A stretch of 64,000 bases of DNA from Gerris lacustris (taxonomy: Eukaryota > Arthropoda > Insecta > Hemiptera > Gerridae). Made by a program: the position numbers and the translations under genes. Below the pieces are notes generated by a model. That model was not told where the DNA came from. It was given only the letters and a program-made list of their open reading frames with translations, and searched no databases. The DNA lies in assembly GCA_951217055.1 (NCBI GenBank), contig OX578279.1, positions 27,616,173 to 27,680,172 of the forward strand, written 5' to 3'. Shown in pieces: positions 46,393-57,126 of the stretch (within the stretch, counting starts at the first letter, position 1; the number at the start of each line of letters is the position of its first letter).

Positions 46393-47464
46393 TATAAAGA
46401 TGTAAAAAAAACATCTTAAAGTGTCTTACATTTAAAAAAGGTACCATTTTATTCTAATTGAATTATCTTAATAATAATATATAATGATTTGAATGAGAAT
46501 GTTTGTACAGCTTTTTTAAAACGGAGGTTTAAGTTAAAGTAGGCAGTATAAATAATTTTAATGCAAATTAAACACATTAAGCAGGACTTTTTATCACACT
46601 TCCGGGTATCAGCGTAATTCATATTTGGAGGGAATGAGCATTGTGGGTATTTTTAATAAAATTTTAAACTAATGGTAACAGAGTTATTTAGAGAGAGAAA
46701 AAAATGGGTCGTGGTTTCATTATCACAAATATCATTTACCTGATTAGCGTTTTAAAATTCAATAGCTCGTCACTCAGAGGGAAATAAAGTATTAAAATAA
46801 AGCATAAAGTTTGAATGGAAGATGGGTAAAAAGTATGGTGGGACATTAGAGCAAATGGATGGGGAATAGGGGGGAATGTACAGAATGAATAAAATGAGTC
46901 CATTTTCCTTCTTGATTATATAATATTTTTTTCTGGTGCCAATTTATTTATGTTAAAGGTTTTTCGTTTACAGTTCTGTGGCCAGAAGATAAAAATGTGT
47001 TTTTAGAAGGAGTTGGGAAAGCGGAGAAAGGAGCATTAGACTAGAGGGAGGTTCCTTTATCAGGAGAAGAGCTCGTACCCTAACGATATGCGACTAGGAA
47101 ATTAAAGATTCTACCACAAGATAGCAGGACTCGCCTATGTCAACATCTCGGCAATATCAACCCTCCTCACACTTTATACCACCGTCTAGTCTTTGCATAA
47201 TATAAACAAACAAATGGGGGACAAACTAATAAACAAGGCTACTTAATTCTCGATAACCAAGTTCTGATTCATACATTACACAATTCTACTAGCACAATTG
47301 TATAAATTCATTTATACAATAGACAACGAAAAATCTACCCACATCAACAATAAACATAGTATAAATAAAGGTCAAATCAACGTATAAAATAGATGTTTCA
47401 TTATTATACTTCTTTTATCATTCTTAGGCCTGTAGGGTATAATATAATTAATTATCACTTTTTT
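46393..47464. other. Non-coding stretch
   Basis: No feature recognised. Confidence 0.4.
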
Positions 47465-47466
47465 CA

Positions 47467-48028
47467 ATATTCAGGGCAGTATTTTGTTTACTTTTGAGAA
47501 CGAAAAACTTTTATGTCTCCGATTTTAAAAATTCCATGACACAAATCCGTTTCAGACATCAGGAAACATTTTTGATCTCGTGTCTGTCTGTCTGTGTGTC
47601 CGCGAATTTTGAAACGTGTAACGATAACTTGAGCGAATGTCGACCGATTTTGATGAAATTTGATAGACATGTTCATTTTACCAATGCCCAGGACGAGTTC
47701 GTTGGACATGTTATCTGTCCAAGCGTTCACGCGCAACGCTCGCGTAAACGTGAACTTCAAATTTAAAATTGAAATTTTATGTCGGGAAAAAAATCGAACT
47801 TCATCTATTCAATGAGACTAAGATTATTTTCAAATACAATTGTTTAGTAAAACTAACAGCGATACCGCTATGAAGTGTTAAAGATCTCTAAAACTATTAA
47901 TAGATTTTACACAATAAACAATATAACAATTAAAGTAATATAACAATAATGCTAATGTTAATATAACAATTAAGTACATGATAGGATGCGAGGAAGCTAT
48001 GTGCCACAGTAATTGGTGGTCTATTATT
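47467..48028 (-). mobile_element. Family B-like element, reverse orientation, diverged
   Basis: GAACGAAAAACTTTTATGTC, TCAGACATCAGGAAACA, TCTGTCTGTCTGTGTGTCCG, then the core ACCGATTTTGATGAAATTTG. The head appears in reverse complement at the right end: ATAGGATGCGAGGAAGCTAT followed by GTGCCAC. The tail hairpin is missing. The middle (47690-47790) resembles 2755-2850 rather than the reference family-B copy, so this is a subfamily or chimera. Confidence 0.65.
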
Positions 48029-48039
48029 ATTGTTATATT

Positions 48040-48515
48040 AGTTGGTTGGGAGTGAAGTACAAGATGGTTAGGGGAGGTCCAAGGTGATTTGTGTGGCTCA
48101 AACCATCTCTTACAACCAAAAAACTATTTTTTGGGGGGGAAAAAAACGTTGGAATTCTATTTTATTGACAGAATATATTTTTTTTTTAGTTGGTTGGAGG
48201 TGGTTCGAGGTTGTTGGTGTGCCTCAAACCACCTCCAACCACTCTAACCACTTCTAACCACCTCACACCACCTCCAACCACTCTAACCACTTACGCAACC
48301 ACCTCTAACCACCTTTAACCACCTCCAACTACCTAAAAACCATTTTGTCTTGGAAAAAATGGAATTTTTTTAAAGGTTGTTGGAGGTTATTCGAGGTGGT
48401 TAGAGGTGGTTCGAGATGGTTTGAGATGGTTAAAAGTGGTTTAAGGTGGTTGGTGTGGCTCTAACCACCTCTAACAACCTCTAACCACCTCCATCTACCT
48501 AGAACCATTTTTTTT
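48040..48515. repeat. GGTGGTT/AACCACC minisatellite with inverted blocks
   Basis: Blocks of GGAGGTGGTT(C/A)GAGG units alternate with blocks of CCTC(C/T)AACCACCTCTAACC units on the same strand (switches near 48215 and 48455). Each pair could fold into a hairpin. AACCATTTTTTTTGGAAAAA-like spacers recur at 48115, 48345 and 48505. Confidence 0.85.
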
Positions 48516-48965
48516 AGAAAAAAAATGGAAATTTTATTTATTTGGAAAAAAAAATGGATATTGAATATATTGACTTCAATTTGGATTTATTGACATACTT
48601 GAAATAGTATGTCAATGAAAACAGAAGGTATATGAAAGATGTGTATTAGTGTTTTTGTGATAATTACTTATAATAAATTATGTGTATGCTGTTTAAGGGT
48701 CGATAAACTATACACGCTCATGAATATTGTATATTGTACAAACACTAAATACATAGTTATCTCAAGTACAATATTACACGTAGACGCTCTATACGTATTA
48801 TTATTAAATATCCAATATTTTGCAGTACAATTGAGCTGGTATAACTAAATCCGATGTCTCCGGTACGTACAAAAATATTTCGAACACCTTTTAAATAGGA
48901 GAGCTGAATTTGGCATTGAGTTAGGTCTTAGGCTCATCTTCATAATTTCGAATATAAGAAGCAAA
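48516..48965. other. Non-coding stretch
   Basis: No gene recognised. Confidence 0.4.
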
Positions 48966-48972
48966 TTTGTGA

Positions 48973-49496
48973 TTTTTTTTTTTTTTTTTTTTTTTTCGTT
49001 TATTTTTCAGCCACAACTACAAAAATTAATTATATCAAGCAGCTTGTCTCACTTAAAATAATTACAGCACAGTTACAACTCAGATTCGGAGACCCCACCC
49101 AGTGGTGGTACTCCAATAATTTTGATTACTAAGTATTAGTTTCTAAGATGGTCACGGGGCCATTTTCTCTTTAGGCGTTGCCTCGGATTACCAGGAATAT
49201 CAGGAGAGGATAGGTTCTGGACGAGAGGATTAGGATGGTGGATGAGCTTGGCGTGGAAGGACTTGTAACGAGAGGATGCTAGGATATGGACATAGGGAAC
49301 ATTTAGGTCGTTATGTATTATACGGTTGGCCACGTAGGAGGGAGCATTACATATTTTTCGAAGAATTATGGATTGCATGGATTGGATCTTGTAAGAATTC
49401 GATGGTTTGGTCGATCCCCACAGTTCAAGTCCGTAAGTCCAAATAGGTTTTATAATTTGATTATAGACAGTTAGTTTGTTCGTTAGTAGTGTGATT
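48973..49496 (-). mobile_element. Jockey-type LINE, 5'-truncated 3' end
   Basis: The element is on the minus strand. Its poly-A tail appears as the T tract at 48973-48998. A 3' UTR of about 140 bases and the C-terminal coding region follow. TTTGTGA occurs on both sides (48966-48972 and 49497-49503) and is a plausible 7-bp target-site duplication. Confidence 0.75.
49136..49496 (-). pseudogene. Jockey-type reverse transcriptase C-terminus
   Basis: About 118 residues of real LINE sequence, ending at 49136: NKLTVYNQIIKPIWTYGLEL, WGSTKPSN, IQSMQSIILRKICNAPSYVA, NRIIHNDLNVPYV, HPNPLVQ and RLKRKWPRDH. KPIWTYGxxLWG, IQxxQxxxLRxIxNAPxYVxN and RLKRxxPxDL are the hallmark end of Jockey-clade LINE proteins. 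The frame upstream of 49496 (residues before KITLLTNK) is host flank. The copy lacks endonuclease and the catalytic part of the reverse transcriptase. Confidence 0.82.
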
Positions 49497-49503
49497 TTTG
49501 TGA

Positions 49504-50357
49504 AAATAAAATCAAAAAAACTTATGAACTTTATAAATGGATCCGACTTTAAAGTACAATTCGCGATAATTTTTAATTGACTGATTATATTGTAAAAAAA
49601 AAAAAAATACATTTCCCCACATATAAATGGACTAGATTAGAAAATGTGGACTGAGTCAACTTAAAAAAAAAAAAAAACTCAAAAAATATGTATTTAAAGA
49701 AGATAAATTAGTAAATGAACACGTACAATTGAATATTATTAAACCTTGACCTTAGAGTAACGCAAAGTTCGTGACGGAGGAGAATTACTAAGGCAATGAA
49801 AGGTTTCGTGGAGAAGGGGTTAGTCATAAATAAAATTATTCTCATAAAATAACCAACAATTTTTGGCCACCATCAGAATCAAACAATCCTTAAACAAACA
49901 AACAAAAATCCATAAATTATAAGAGGTGAAAAATAATAGTAGTGTATATTTAATTTGTAACAATGGAACAAGTATTTAATTATTTTTTTTACGTTTGAAA
50001 CTGTTATAATAATGTTGGGGCAGGAAAAGATAGTCTTGGCCACCAGACATAGGAAAGCATTGGCATTACCATTTTATAAAATAGAATATATTATTATAGG
50101 GTGACAGTACTATCGTATCGCCCCCTAAATAGTTCATTAGTAAGTAGTTGGCAACTTTGTGATAACATTATATATTTAATGACCAAAAATTAATTTTCTT
50201 AAAGAAAGCTGGAAATATCTTCCTATATACCTATATAAACCTAGTCCATCAGAGAAAATGTTATTATATCTCAATTAATTTAAAAAAAAATGTATTCTGT
50301 CAACATTGAGTAGTGGAAATTATATTTGTTTTTTTCTAATGTTTAGTTTATATGATT
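49504..50357. other. Non-coding stretch
   Basis: AT-rich with two short A tracts (49598-49608, 49662-49675). No gene. Confidence 0.4.
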
Positions 50358-50359
50358 TT

Positions 50360-50831
50360 TAGTTTCTCATATAAAGAGAAAGTATTGTGATGGTGCGAAA
50401 ACTCGAATTTGAGATTTTTATGGATTTACAAGTTTCAAGAGTCCAAAAAAAGGTTCTATAAATATCGCCTGTGCAGCACGCGTGGTACCTGAACTGATTT
50501 TAACAAAATTCGGCATGCATGATCAGAAAGAATTATACCCCGAGGAAAAATCGAAAAAATGAATTTTAGCTCCAAATTTGGGGGCGCTACCTCCCAAAAC
50601 ACTGTGAGAAAACAAATTATTTCTCCAAAACGGTTCAGACGATTTTGATTAAAAAATTCTAAATTGTAATCAATTTTAATACTAATACATCGATATAAGC
50701 CGTTTTCCTGGGAAAAATATAGTTTCCGAGATATTGATTAAAATAAAGCTGATTTTGTTGAAAATTGAAAACAAAAAGTTTCTTATATCTGGGACTGAGA
50801 TTAATATGAGAAAGTTAATCTGAGTTGTGTT
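50360..50831 (-). mobile_element. Family A element, diverged, reverse orientation
   Basis: Opens with the tail hairpin (CTCATATAAAGAGAAAGTAT) and runs through TGATTTTAACAAAATTCGGC, ATACCCCGAGGAAAAATCGA and TTTTAGCTCCAAATTTGGGG. It ends with the head GAGAAAGTTAATCTGAGTTG then TGTTGGACCGA. It lacks the GACA stretch (GCCTGTGCAGCACGCG instead) and the B-box segment, so it represents a different subfamily. Confidence 0.78.
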
Positions 50832-52035
50832 GGACCGATACTTCTTTAATTCATTGGCACAACTGGTAAATCAAGTTGAAAATCGCACCGTCTTTGTTAC
50901 CTTTATAAATTCTACAAATTTTCAAGTTATTTCTATTATAGTTAATTTAGTTTACAATTGATGATATATAGCTATTGTTATTAAATTAATTTAAATAGAG
51001 AATTGCACATTTATACGGTGATGGGGAAAAAAGAGTTGGTTATTAAAGCAAAGAAATAAAAAATAAAATAATCATAATAAAGGGGAGTTAAAAGAAGAAA
51101 ATTTATCAAACAAAAATAAAAGAGAAGAGTGAAGAGGGTTAGAGGAGGAAAAAACTAAAATTATAATTAAACGTATTTAACAAAAGTAATAATTCCCCTT
51201 TTCTGTTCTTAAATCATTTGTTATGAAAAAGCGAATCTGGATTTGGCAAATGAAAAGGGAAAAAACCTTCTAAATGTATATAAAAGTAGTCATATTTTAT
51301 GATAAGTAAATACTGCTGTTTAAAAAGAAATGTTCTTTTATTTCTAAAAAGTGAGCATTTTTCCCTCAGTTGTGTTTTGTGAGCGAGAAGAGTAAGTCTA
51401 TGTAAGTGTATGTGTTTAGAGGGAGGCTAGGTAGCTTGGTTTGATAGTCGCCTGTAGAGAGGGCGAAGCGTTTATGAGGCATTAGTTTGTAAGCGCTTTG
51501 CAGCCAACCCCCCCCCCCCCCCCTCCCCCCCCTGGTTGCCTCATTGTTATTCTGTAACACGGACCATCTTATCTACCGTTGGACACTCGGGGCCTGAAAA
51601 CCCCACCGGCTAGATTTTCGCCTCCCTCGTCACCCCAAGTACATTCTTTAAAGCGTTCCGCGTCCTTCAATGCATTTCAGCGATGAATGACGATAAAAAA
51701 AAATAAGCATGGTAATTATTATAAATATTCATAAAGTTATCTTGCTAGATAAGGGCGAAGGCTTAGTCACGGAAAAAGAGTAACACGTGTTACATTTTTT
51801 GTGCGTGAAAAGGAAAACAAAGGATTGTCATATTTTCCATATAATTTGCTTACATATGAGTAAAATGTAGAAGTTACAACCGTTATTAAATGACTAGTAC
51901 AACAGAGGTGAGCAAATGCGGCTATTCGTCGTGTTAAGTGCGGTTCCCATTGAAAATTTAAATATTTTTTTTCATTACTTTAGAACTTTTTCTTTTTCTT
52001 ACTTTTTTTTTTCTCGAGTCTTGTTAAATTGGCTA
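50832..52035. other. Non-coding stretch with split poly-C
   Basis: A C16-T-C8 tract (51508-51532) precedes TGGTTGCC and may mark another hAT-like end. No gene. Confidence 0.45.
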
Positions 52036-52038
52036 AGT

Positions 52039-52431
52039 AAAGCCCTGTTTACACGGGCTTAAGTACTAATTATTAGTAGCAGTCACTAGCACTAATTCCG
52101 TGTCATGGACACATATAGCACAAGTGATAGCATTAGTAGATTTGCAAATGCGAGTGAATGTAAATGGTTTCTATTTACTAATGACAAGTAGTTACCCCCA
52201 CCACAAATCTTTCCACTCTCCACTCTACTCTTCCAATGTGAACATCAGGTATATAGTGCTTAGTGACAAGTGAGTGATAATATTTTGGTAACAGTCGCTT
52301 CAAAACACACTAGTCACTAACTGCTAAACCCCAGTGCCTGCGTGAACCACTACTAATCACTTAATCAGATAAGTGATTAGTGAATGGAATAGTACTATTG
52401 ATTTGTTCTAAGCCCTTGTAAACAAGGCTTA
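52039..52431. mobile_element. MITE with 22-bp terminal inverted repeats
   Basis: AAGCCCTGTTTACACGGGCT at the left faces AAGCCCTTGTAAACAAGGCT at the right in inverted orientation. The inside is full of AGTG/CACT and ACTAGTCACT phrases. hAT-like by look; no clean target duplication found. Confidence 0.7.
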
Positions 52432-52696
52432 AGTGAAGAGTTTAAGTCGTACGTAATCGTTTCGAAAGTAGATCTTCGGGTTGCGTCAATAGGTCCTAGT
52501 TAACTATAGTAAAGCTCTTTACAATAGATGAAAAACCGGAATGCTGCAATCATTTACCAATATCCTTAAGTGAGGCTTGCAAGATTTATTGGGGTAGTAC
52601 TACCTTTCGCTGGCAGATAATTATTGTAGTAAAGTATTGTAACTTCTTTCATAGTAAATAAAGATGAAGATAATGAAAGTTTTTTTCAACTGTCAC

Positions 52697-53058
52697 GCCA
52701 GTGTGGAGAGGTCTTGTGAACAGCTCATGACATTCAGTGTCATGACAGCGAGAGTCAAGCAGTTTCACGGCATTGAATGTCGCGACATTAGTGCCACCGT
52801 GTGAACGAGGCGAGGTTTAGTGGGGATATTATCATTACTTCTATAAATATTACATTACTACTTCTATATAAATAAGAAAATATTTATAGAAGTAGTAATA
52901 ATGTAATATTTATAAGTAGAAGTAATGATAATATCTCTTATAAGCCTCGTTCACACGGTGACAATAATGTCGCGACATTCAATGCCGTGAAACTGCTTGA
53001 AACTCACCGTCCTTTCACTGAATGTCTTGAGCTGTTCACACGACTTCTCCACACTGGC
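52697..53058. mobile_element. Foldback MITE, about 170-bp arms
   Basis: GCCAGTGTGGAGAGGTCTTG at the left and its inverted match ending CCACACTGGC at the right. The arms pair almost to the centre (ATTTATAGAAGTAGTAATAA next to TATTACATTACTACTTCTAT). CACCGTGTGAACGAGGC and GCCTCGTTCACACGGTG are exact partners. Confidence 0.85.
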
Positions 53059-53854
53059 TCTATCCTCTAAAATTGCCGTTTCCGAAAAATACATCGATAT
53101 CAGTTATAACCTATGTTTGGCACCGGGTAACGATCAACATAATTCCAGAAATCATTAAAATCGGTCCAGTTGTACTTAAATGATCCTTCACAAAACAGAC
53201 AGAAATGTTTAGTTTTAACAACTTAATCTCCGTAAAATTACTTGAAACGGGGGAAACAAAATATTAGGTAAATCCGAGAAACATACAGACAAATGTATGA
53301 TTTAAATGGGTAGATTAAACATTACATTTACCCATTAAAAAAAAAATTGCACTTATCTCAAATCCTCTTACAATATTTTAATTCATACTTTTTAAAAGCT
53401 AGGAGTATTCAACAACCAAAATGTTAAATATTAAAATATTAACCTTTCAATATAAATATTTAAATGATCATACTGAGTTAAAAATATATAAAACCTTAAT
53501 TCATAAAAACCAAACAATATAATTCTATATTGATTTTTATGGTAAGTTCTAAAAGCATACTTAATACGCTCGATTTATATTTTAAGCTTTCAAATACTTT
53601 TCCACTAAGCCTTCTATAAATATACATATAACATATATTAATGAGCTAATGCAATAAAGCAAAAAAATGTATTGTCAATTTAATCTCAAAAATAATTTTA
53701 AGGTATATATGAATTGAAGAAACATACTATAATATTTGAATAAGTAGAATTAATAATTTTTGAAACTGATGCAATATAGCAAACTAATCGATCAAGAAGA
53801 ATATCAATAAAGTGGCGTCTCTCGGCCACGGAAACAATATATTATGTAATGCGG
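53059..53854. other. Non-coding stretch with a DINE-1-like core scrap
   Basis: At 53143-53205, ATCATTAAAATCGGTCCAGT followed by AAAACAGACAGAAATG looks like the core-plus-microsatellite of the DINE-1-like families. The rest is AT-rich and unassigned. Confidence 0.4.
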
Positions 53855-53862
53855 TTTCTACA
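53855..53862. repeat. Left 8-bp target duplication of hAT
   Basis: TTTCTACA, repeated at 56311-56318. Confidence 0.88.
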
Positions 53863-54104
53863 CAGTGGCGTCGCCAGGACTTCTGTCACCTGGTGCGGTC
53901 AGTCTTTTGTCACCCCCCCCCCCCCCCCTCCCTTTTGGGTGAGAATTATGTAATCGATTAATTATGTAATCGATGAGATTAACATATTTTACAAATATAT
54001 TTCTTTAATGAAACATGAAACTAACAGCCAACAACGACACCCCTCTGAAGTGATAAAGTTCATTAAATTTATTAAATTAGATCTTAACGTTTAAAAAATT
54101 AATA

Positions 54105-54706
54105 GGTCCGAGACAACTCAGACAAACTTTCTCATATATGAGTTCATATTTTTTACTTAGCCCAGTGTTTTCCAATTATCAGTATTCGTATTTACATTTA
54201 ATTATTACTGAGCATTCATCAAAATTTACCATAAAAATATATTCTCCCGGGCGGGGAATCGAACCCGGGCCCTCTCCGTCCGAGTTTTAAGCTATTTTCT
54301 CCGGAACTATATTTTTCCCGGGAAAACGGCTTATATCGTTAGATTCGTATTCAAATGGAATATATTATAGAATTTTTTAATCAAAATCGTCGGAACCGTT
54401 TTCGAGAAACATTTTTTTTTCACGTTTTTTCAGAGTTTTTGGGGGTAGCACCCCCAAATTTGGAGCTAAAATTCATTTTTCGATTTTGCCACGGGGTATG
54501 ATTTTTCTAAATGTGTATGCAAAATTTCGTCAAAATCGGCCCAGTAGTTTAGGCTCCAGGCGTCTGCACAGACAGACGACGGACAAACATTTTTTAAAAA
54601 CCACTTTTTTGGACTCAGGGGACCTCAAAACGAGTAAATCCATCAAAATCTCAAAATCGAATTTTTGCGCCATCACAATACTTTCTCTTTATATGAGAAA
54701 GTAAAA
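54105..54706 (+). mobile_element. Family A element, complete, nested in hAT
   Basis: Reference copy for family A. Head GGTCCGAGACAACTCAGACA, then CTTTCTCATATATGAG, which pairs with the tail hairpin. B-box-like GGGAATCGAACCCGGG (54254-54269). TTTGGGGGTAGCACCCCCAA palindrome. Core phrase AATTTCGTCAAAATCGGCCC. GACAGACGACGGACA, TTGGACTCAGGGGACCTCAA and the tail CTTTCTCTTTATATGAGAAA. It is non-coding. The B-box segment read on the minus strand, GGGTTCGATTCCCC, suggests a tRNA-derived module. Confidence 0.88.
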
Positions 54707-55191
54707 AGAGAAAACAATTTCCCAATATCTTATGTTCTAAAGAATTGATTATAATAAAACTTTTTATACGTCTTCTAAAGTACAATTGAAACAGGCTTGT
54801 AAAAATTCAATTTGGCACAAGAAGAAGTTTTTGCGCGGTCAAGCGGAGTGATTGATACATTTATACATTTTATTTTAGCTGAAAGACAAATGTGGGACGG
54901 ATGGACGTTGTTATAGGGATGCAGAGAGGCGACCCCCCACTCTACGAACCCTTCTCTATACACTTCACACATAACATTATAATATAAACTTCAACTTCAA
55001 CTATTACATTTAAAACATTGCCATCAACTACAATAACTACAGTCAATATATAATATTAATTGCATTGCATACCTTGTAGCTCTTACTGTAAGCAAACGAA
55101 ATCCAAAACGGCAAAATAAGGTAGACAAACAACAAACACAAAACACAACACACCGATAAACTTTCACTACTTTCGTCTTTCGTTTTTATCT

Positions 55192-55199
55192 ATTAAGAT
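55192..55199. repeat. Left 8-bp target duplication of hAT MITE
   Basis: ATTAAGAT, repeated at 55552-55559. Confidence 0.88.
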
Positions 55200-55551
55200 T
55201 AGGGTTGAAACATCGATGTATCGGACTTTAAAAAATCGATGTTTAACATCGATGTTGATCTTTCGATGTATCGGTCAACATCGATGTTTTCCTGAAACAT
55301 CGAAAAGGTCGATGTTATCGATCCATCGCAGCCTAAAAAATGGACGACAACGAAAATCGGGGACGGAAAGGAGAGATTTTTTGAAAGTGGTGACCTTTTT
55401 TTTTTTTTTTGCTCTTCAGCTCGGAGGACCGATGTCGATGTATCGAAAACATCGAGGTTTTCTTTCGATGTTTTGGCTAACATCGATGTTTGTTCTTTCG
55501 ATGTCGATGTATCGGAAACATCGATGTTTGCCTATCGATGTCCCAACCCTA
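55200..55551. mobile_element. hAT MITE built of CATCGATG repeats, nested
   Basis: Ends TAGGGTTG and CAACCCTA with an exact 8-bp duplication ATTAAGAT. The first and last about 120 bases are filled with CATCGATGT(A/T)-type repeats in both orientations, a pattern typical of clustered subterminal binding motifs. The centre is a G+C-richer, T-tract-containing block. Open frames of 94-118 codons on both strands (FDVSMF-like repeats) are by-products of the motif array. Confidence 0.9.
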
Positions 55552-55559
55552 ATTAAGAT
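55552..55559. repeat. Right 8-bp target duplication of hAT MITE
   Basis: ATTAAGAT. Confidence 0.88.
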
Positions 55560-55902
55560 GCGTGCACAGTAGTCAAGTCAGAAAAACACACGGTTCACGT
55601 CCTTGACGGTTCTTGACAGATTGGATCTGCGCACCCCTTCCCCCTCCTTATCACCCTACAACCCTACCAACAGTTATCACACTCAAACTCATATCACAAT
55701 CCTACTCTGATCCGTGTCACGGTAACGGTAGGCCTACTGTTTGTCTCACAGTCTCAATCAGCTTCTGTTTATCAACTACCTCCAACGTCTTATAACTGAA
55801 GCAAGAACCTCTTTAATTAAAATAATATGGCATTATATTATTAAATATTTCTTATATATTAATGAATAAATAATAATAAATATTATTATATATTAATAAA
55901 TA

Positions 55903-55908
<6 letters not shown>

Positions 55909-55963
<55 letters not shown>

Positions 55964-56124
55964 TATATATTTAATATGTGAACTCAGGCCTCCTGTTTCA
56001 AGGTTTTCCTTCTTGGAGGCTTTTGGATCTTTATATTAATTTGTTATATTCTAATTATTTATGTAAGCAAGTGTAATTTATAATTATTTTATGTGAATTG
56101 GTAAAAATGTTTTAAAATAAAATA

Positions 56125-56155
<31 letters not shown>

Positions 56156-56161
56156 AATATA

Positions 56162-56190
<29 letters not shown>
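55909..56190. repeat. (TA)n and (AAAAT)n simple repeats
   Basis: A TA array (about 55909-55954) with ragged edges, then (AATAAA/AAAAT)n at 56115-56158, a second TA run and a T18 tract to 56198. All lie inside the hAT element. Confidence 0.93.
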
Positions 56191-56195
<5 letters not shown>

Positions 56196-56310
56196 TTATT
56201 ATTGATATTATTATATTATTCAATATACAAGTACCTTTAAACTTACACCCCCCTTGTCGTGGTACCCGGGGCGGGCCGCCCCCCCCCGCACCCCCCTGGC
56301 GACGCCACTG

Positions 56311-56318
56311 TTTCTACA
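56311..56318. repeat. Right 8-bp target duplication of hAT
   Basis: TTTCTACA. Confidence 0.88.
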
Positions 56319-56489
56319 TGCTGACCCCATTTCACTATAGAAGTAAAAAGCCATTTAGTAGGGTGTTGCGCCACGTGTAATAATATTATTGTTATTTATA
56401 AATATCTTTGTTTGATCTGTATAGAAATCAAATAAAATCTTCACCATGGAAGTAGAAGTAAACATTTTTTCTTATATTCAATTCAATAG

Positions 56490-57126
56490 TAAATAATTTC
56501 GAGATAAAAAGAACTTTTTATATACAACGTTTTTAAATTTTCTGTTGAATCGTATGTAATGTTAATAATATAATTGTTATTTTTATATAATATATAATGT
56601 TAGTGAAAAAAAAAAATAGTTCCGAATTTATTTACTTCACATAGATGACAACCATCTAGAGAGCTGATCTGAAACCTATAAAAGGACAAATCTTTGTAAA
56701 ACGGATCTCCCCAACACCAAATCTAAAACGTTCCATCGATATATTTGGAATAATATAAATAATATAATCGATATATTTCCTGTTTTGCTGTCATTCAATG
56801 TTTATCTCTTATTTATTTATAAAAATCACAAATTTGAAACCCGTCAAAATGAAGATTGCGTAAATATGGGACATGGCAAAACAAATAAAATAGCTTGCGG
56901 ATTTTGTCCGAACTAACTTTCCATACAGCAAAATTTGCTGAAAACCCATTAAATTCTGCTGAAAGATGGCTAAAAGTATTAAAATAATGCATTTTCATCG
57001 TGTTCTGAGCTATGCTAAAAGTTTCAAATGTCTTGCTATGCGGGAAGTTAGTTAGAAATCGATTGCCAGATTTGTACCGGACAAACAAACAAACAAGAAA
57101 GCAAGCTAATAAAAACGTAGTAAAAT
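56490..57126 (+). mobile_element. Family C element, copy 2
   Basis: Same order of blocks as copy 1 with about a 100-base deletion in the middle. Tail ACAAACAAACAAACAAGAAA and TAATAAAAACGTAGTAAAA. The inner motif TCGATATATTTGG lies near 56735. Confidence 0.82.

Larger units (their letters stand above)
53863..56310. mobile_element. Non-autonomous hAT element, 2.45 kb
   Basis: The left end CAGTGGCGTCGCCAGG and the right end CCTGGCGACGCCACTG are exact 16-bp inverted partners. They are flanked by the 8-bp duplication TTTCTACA, the signature of the hAT superfamily. Poly-C tracts lie just inside both ends (53916-53931; 56280-56297). No transposase reading frame is visible. About 950 bases of the interior are accounted for by a nested family-A element and a nested hAT MITE, and a further stretch by (TA)n runs. 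Confidence 0.9.

Noticed and set aside
55199..55572. Frames of 94 and 118 codons over the CATCGATG region
   Set aside because: They arise from the repeated octamer in a MITE with clear ends and target duplication.
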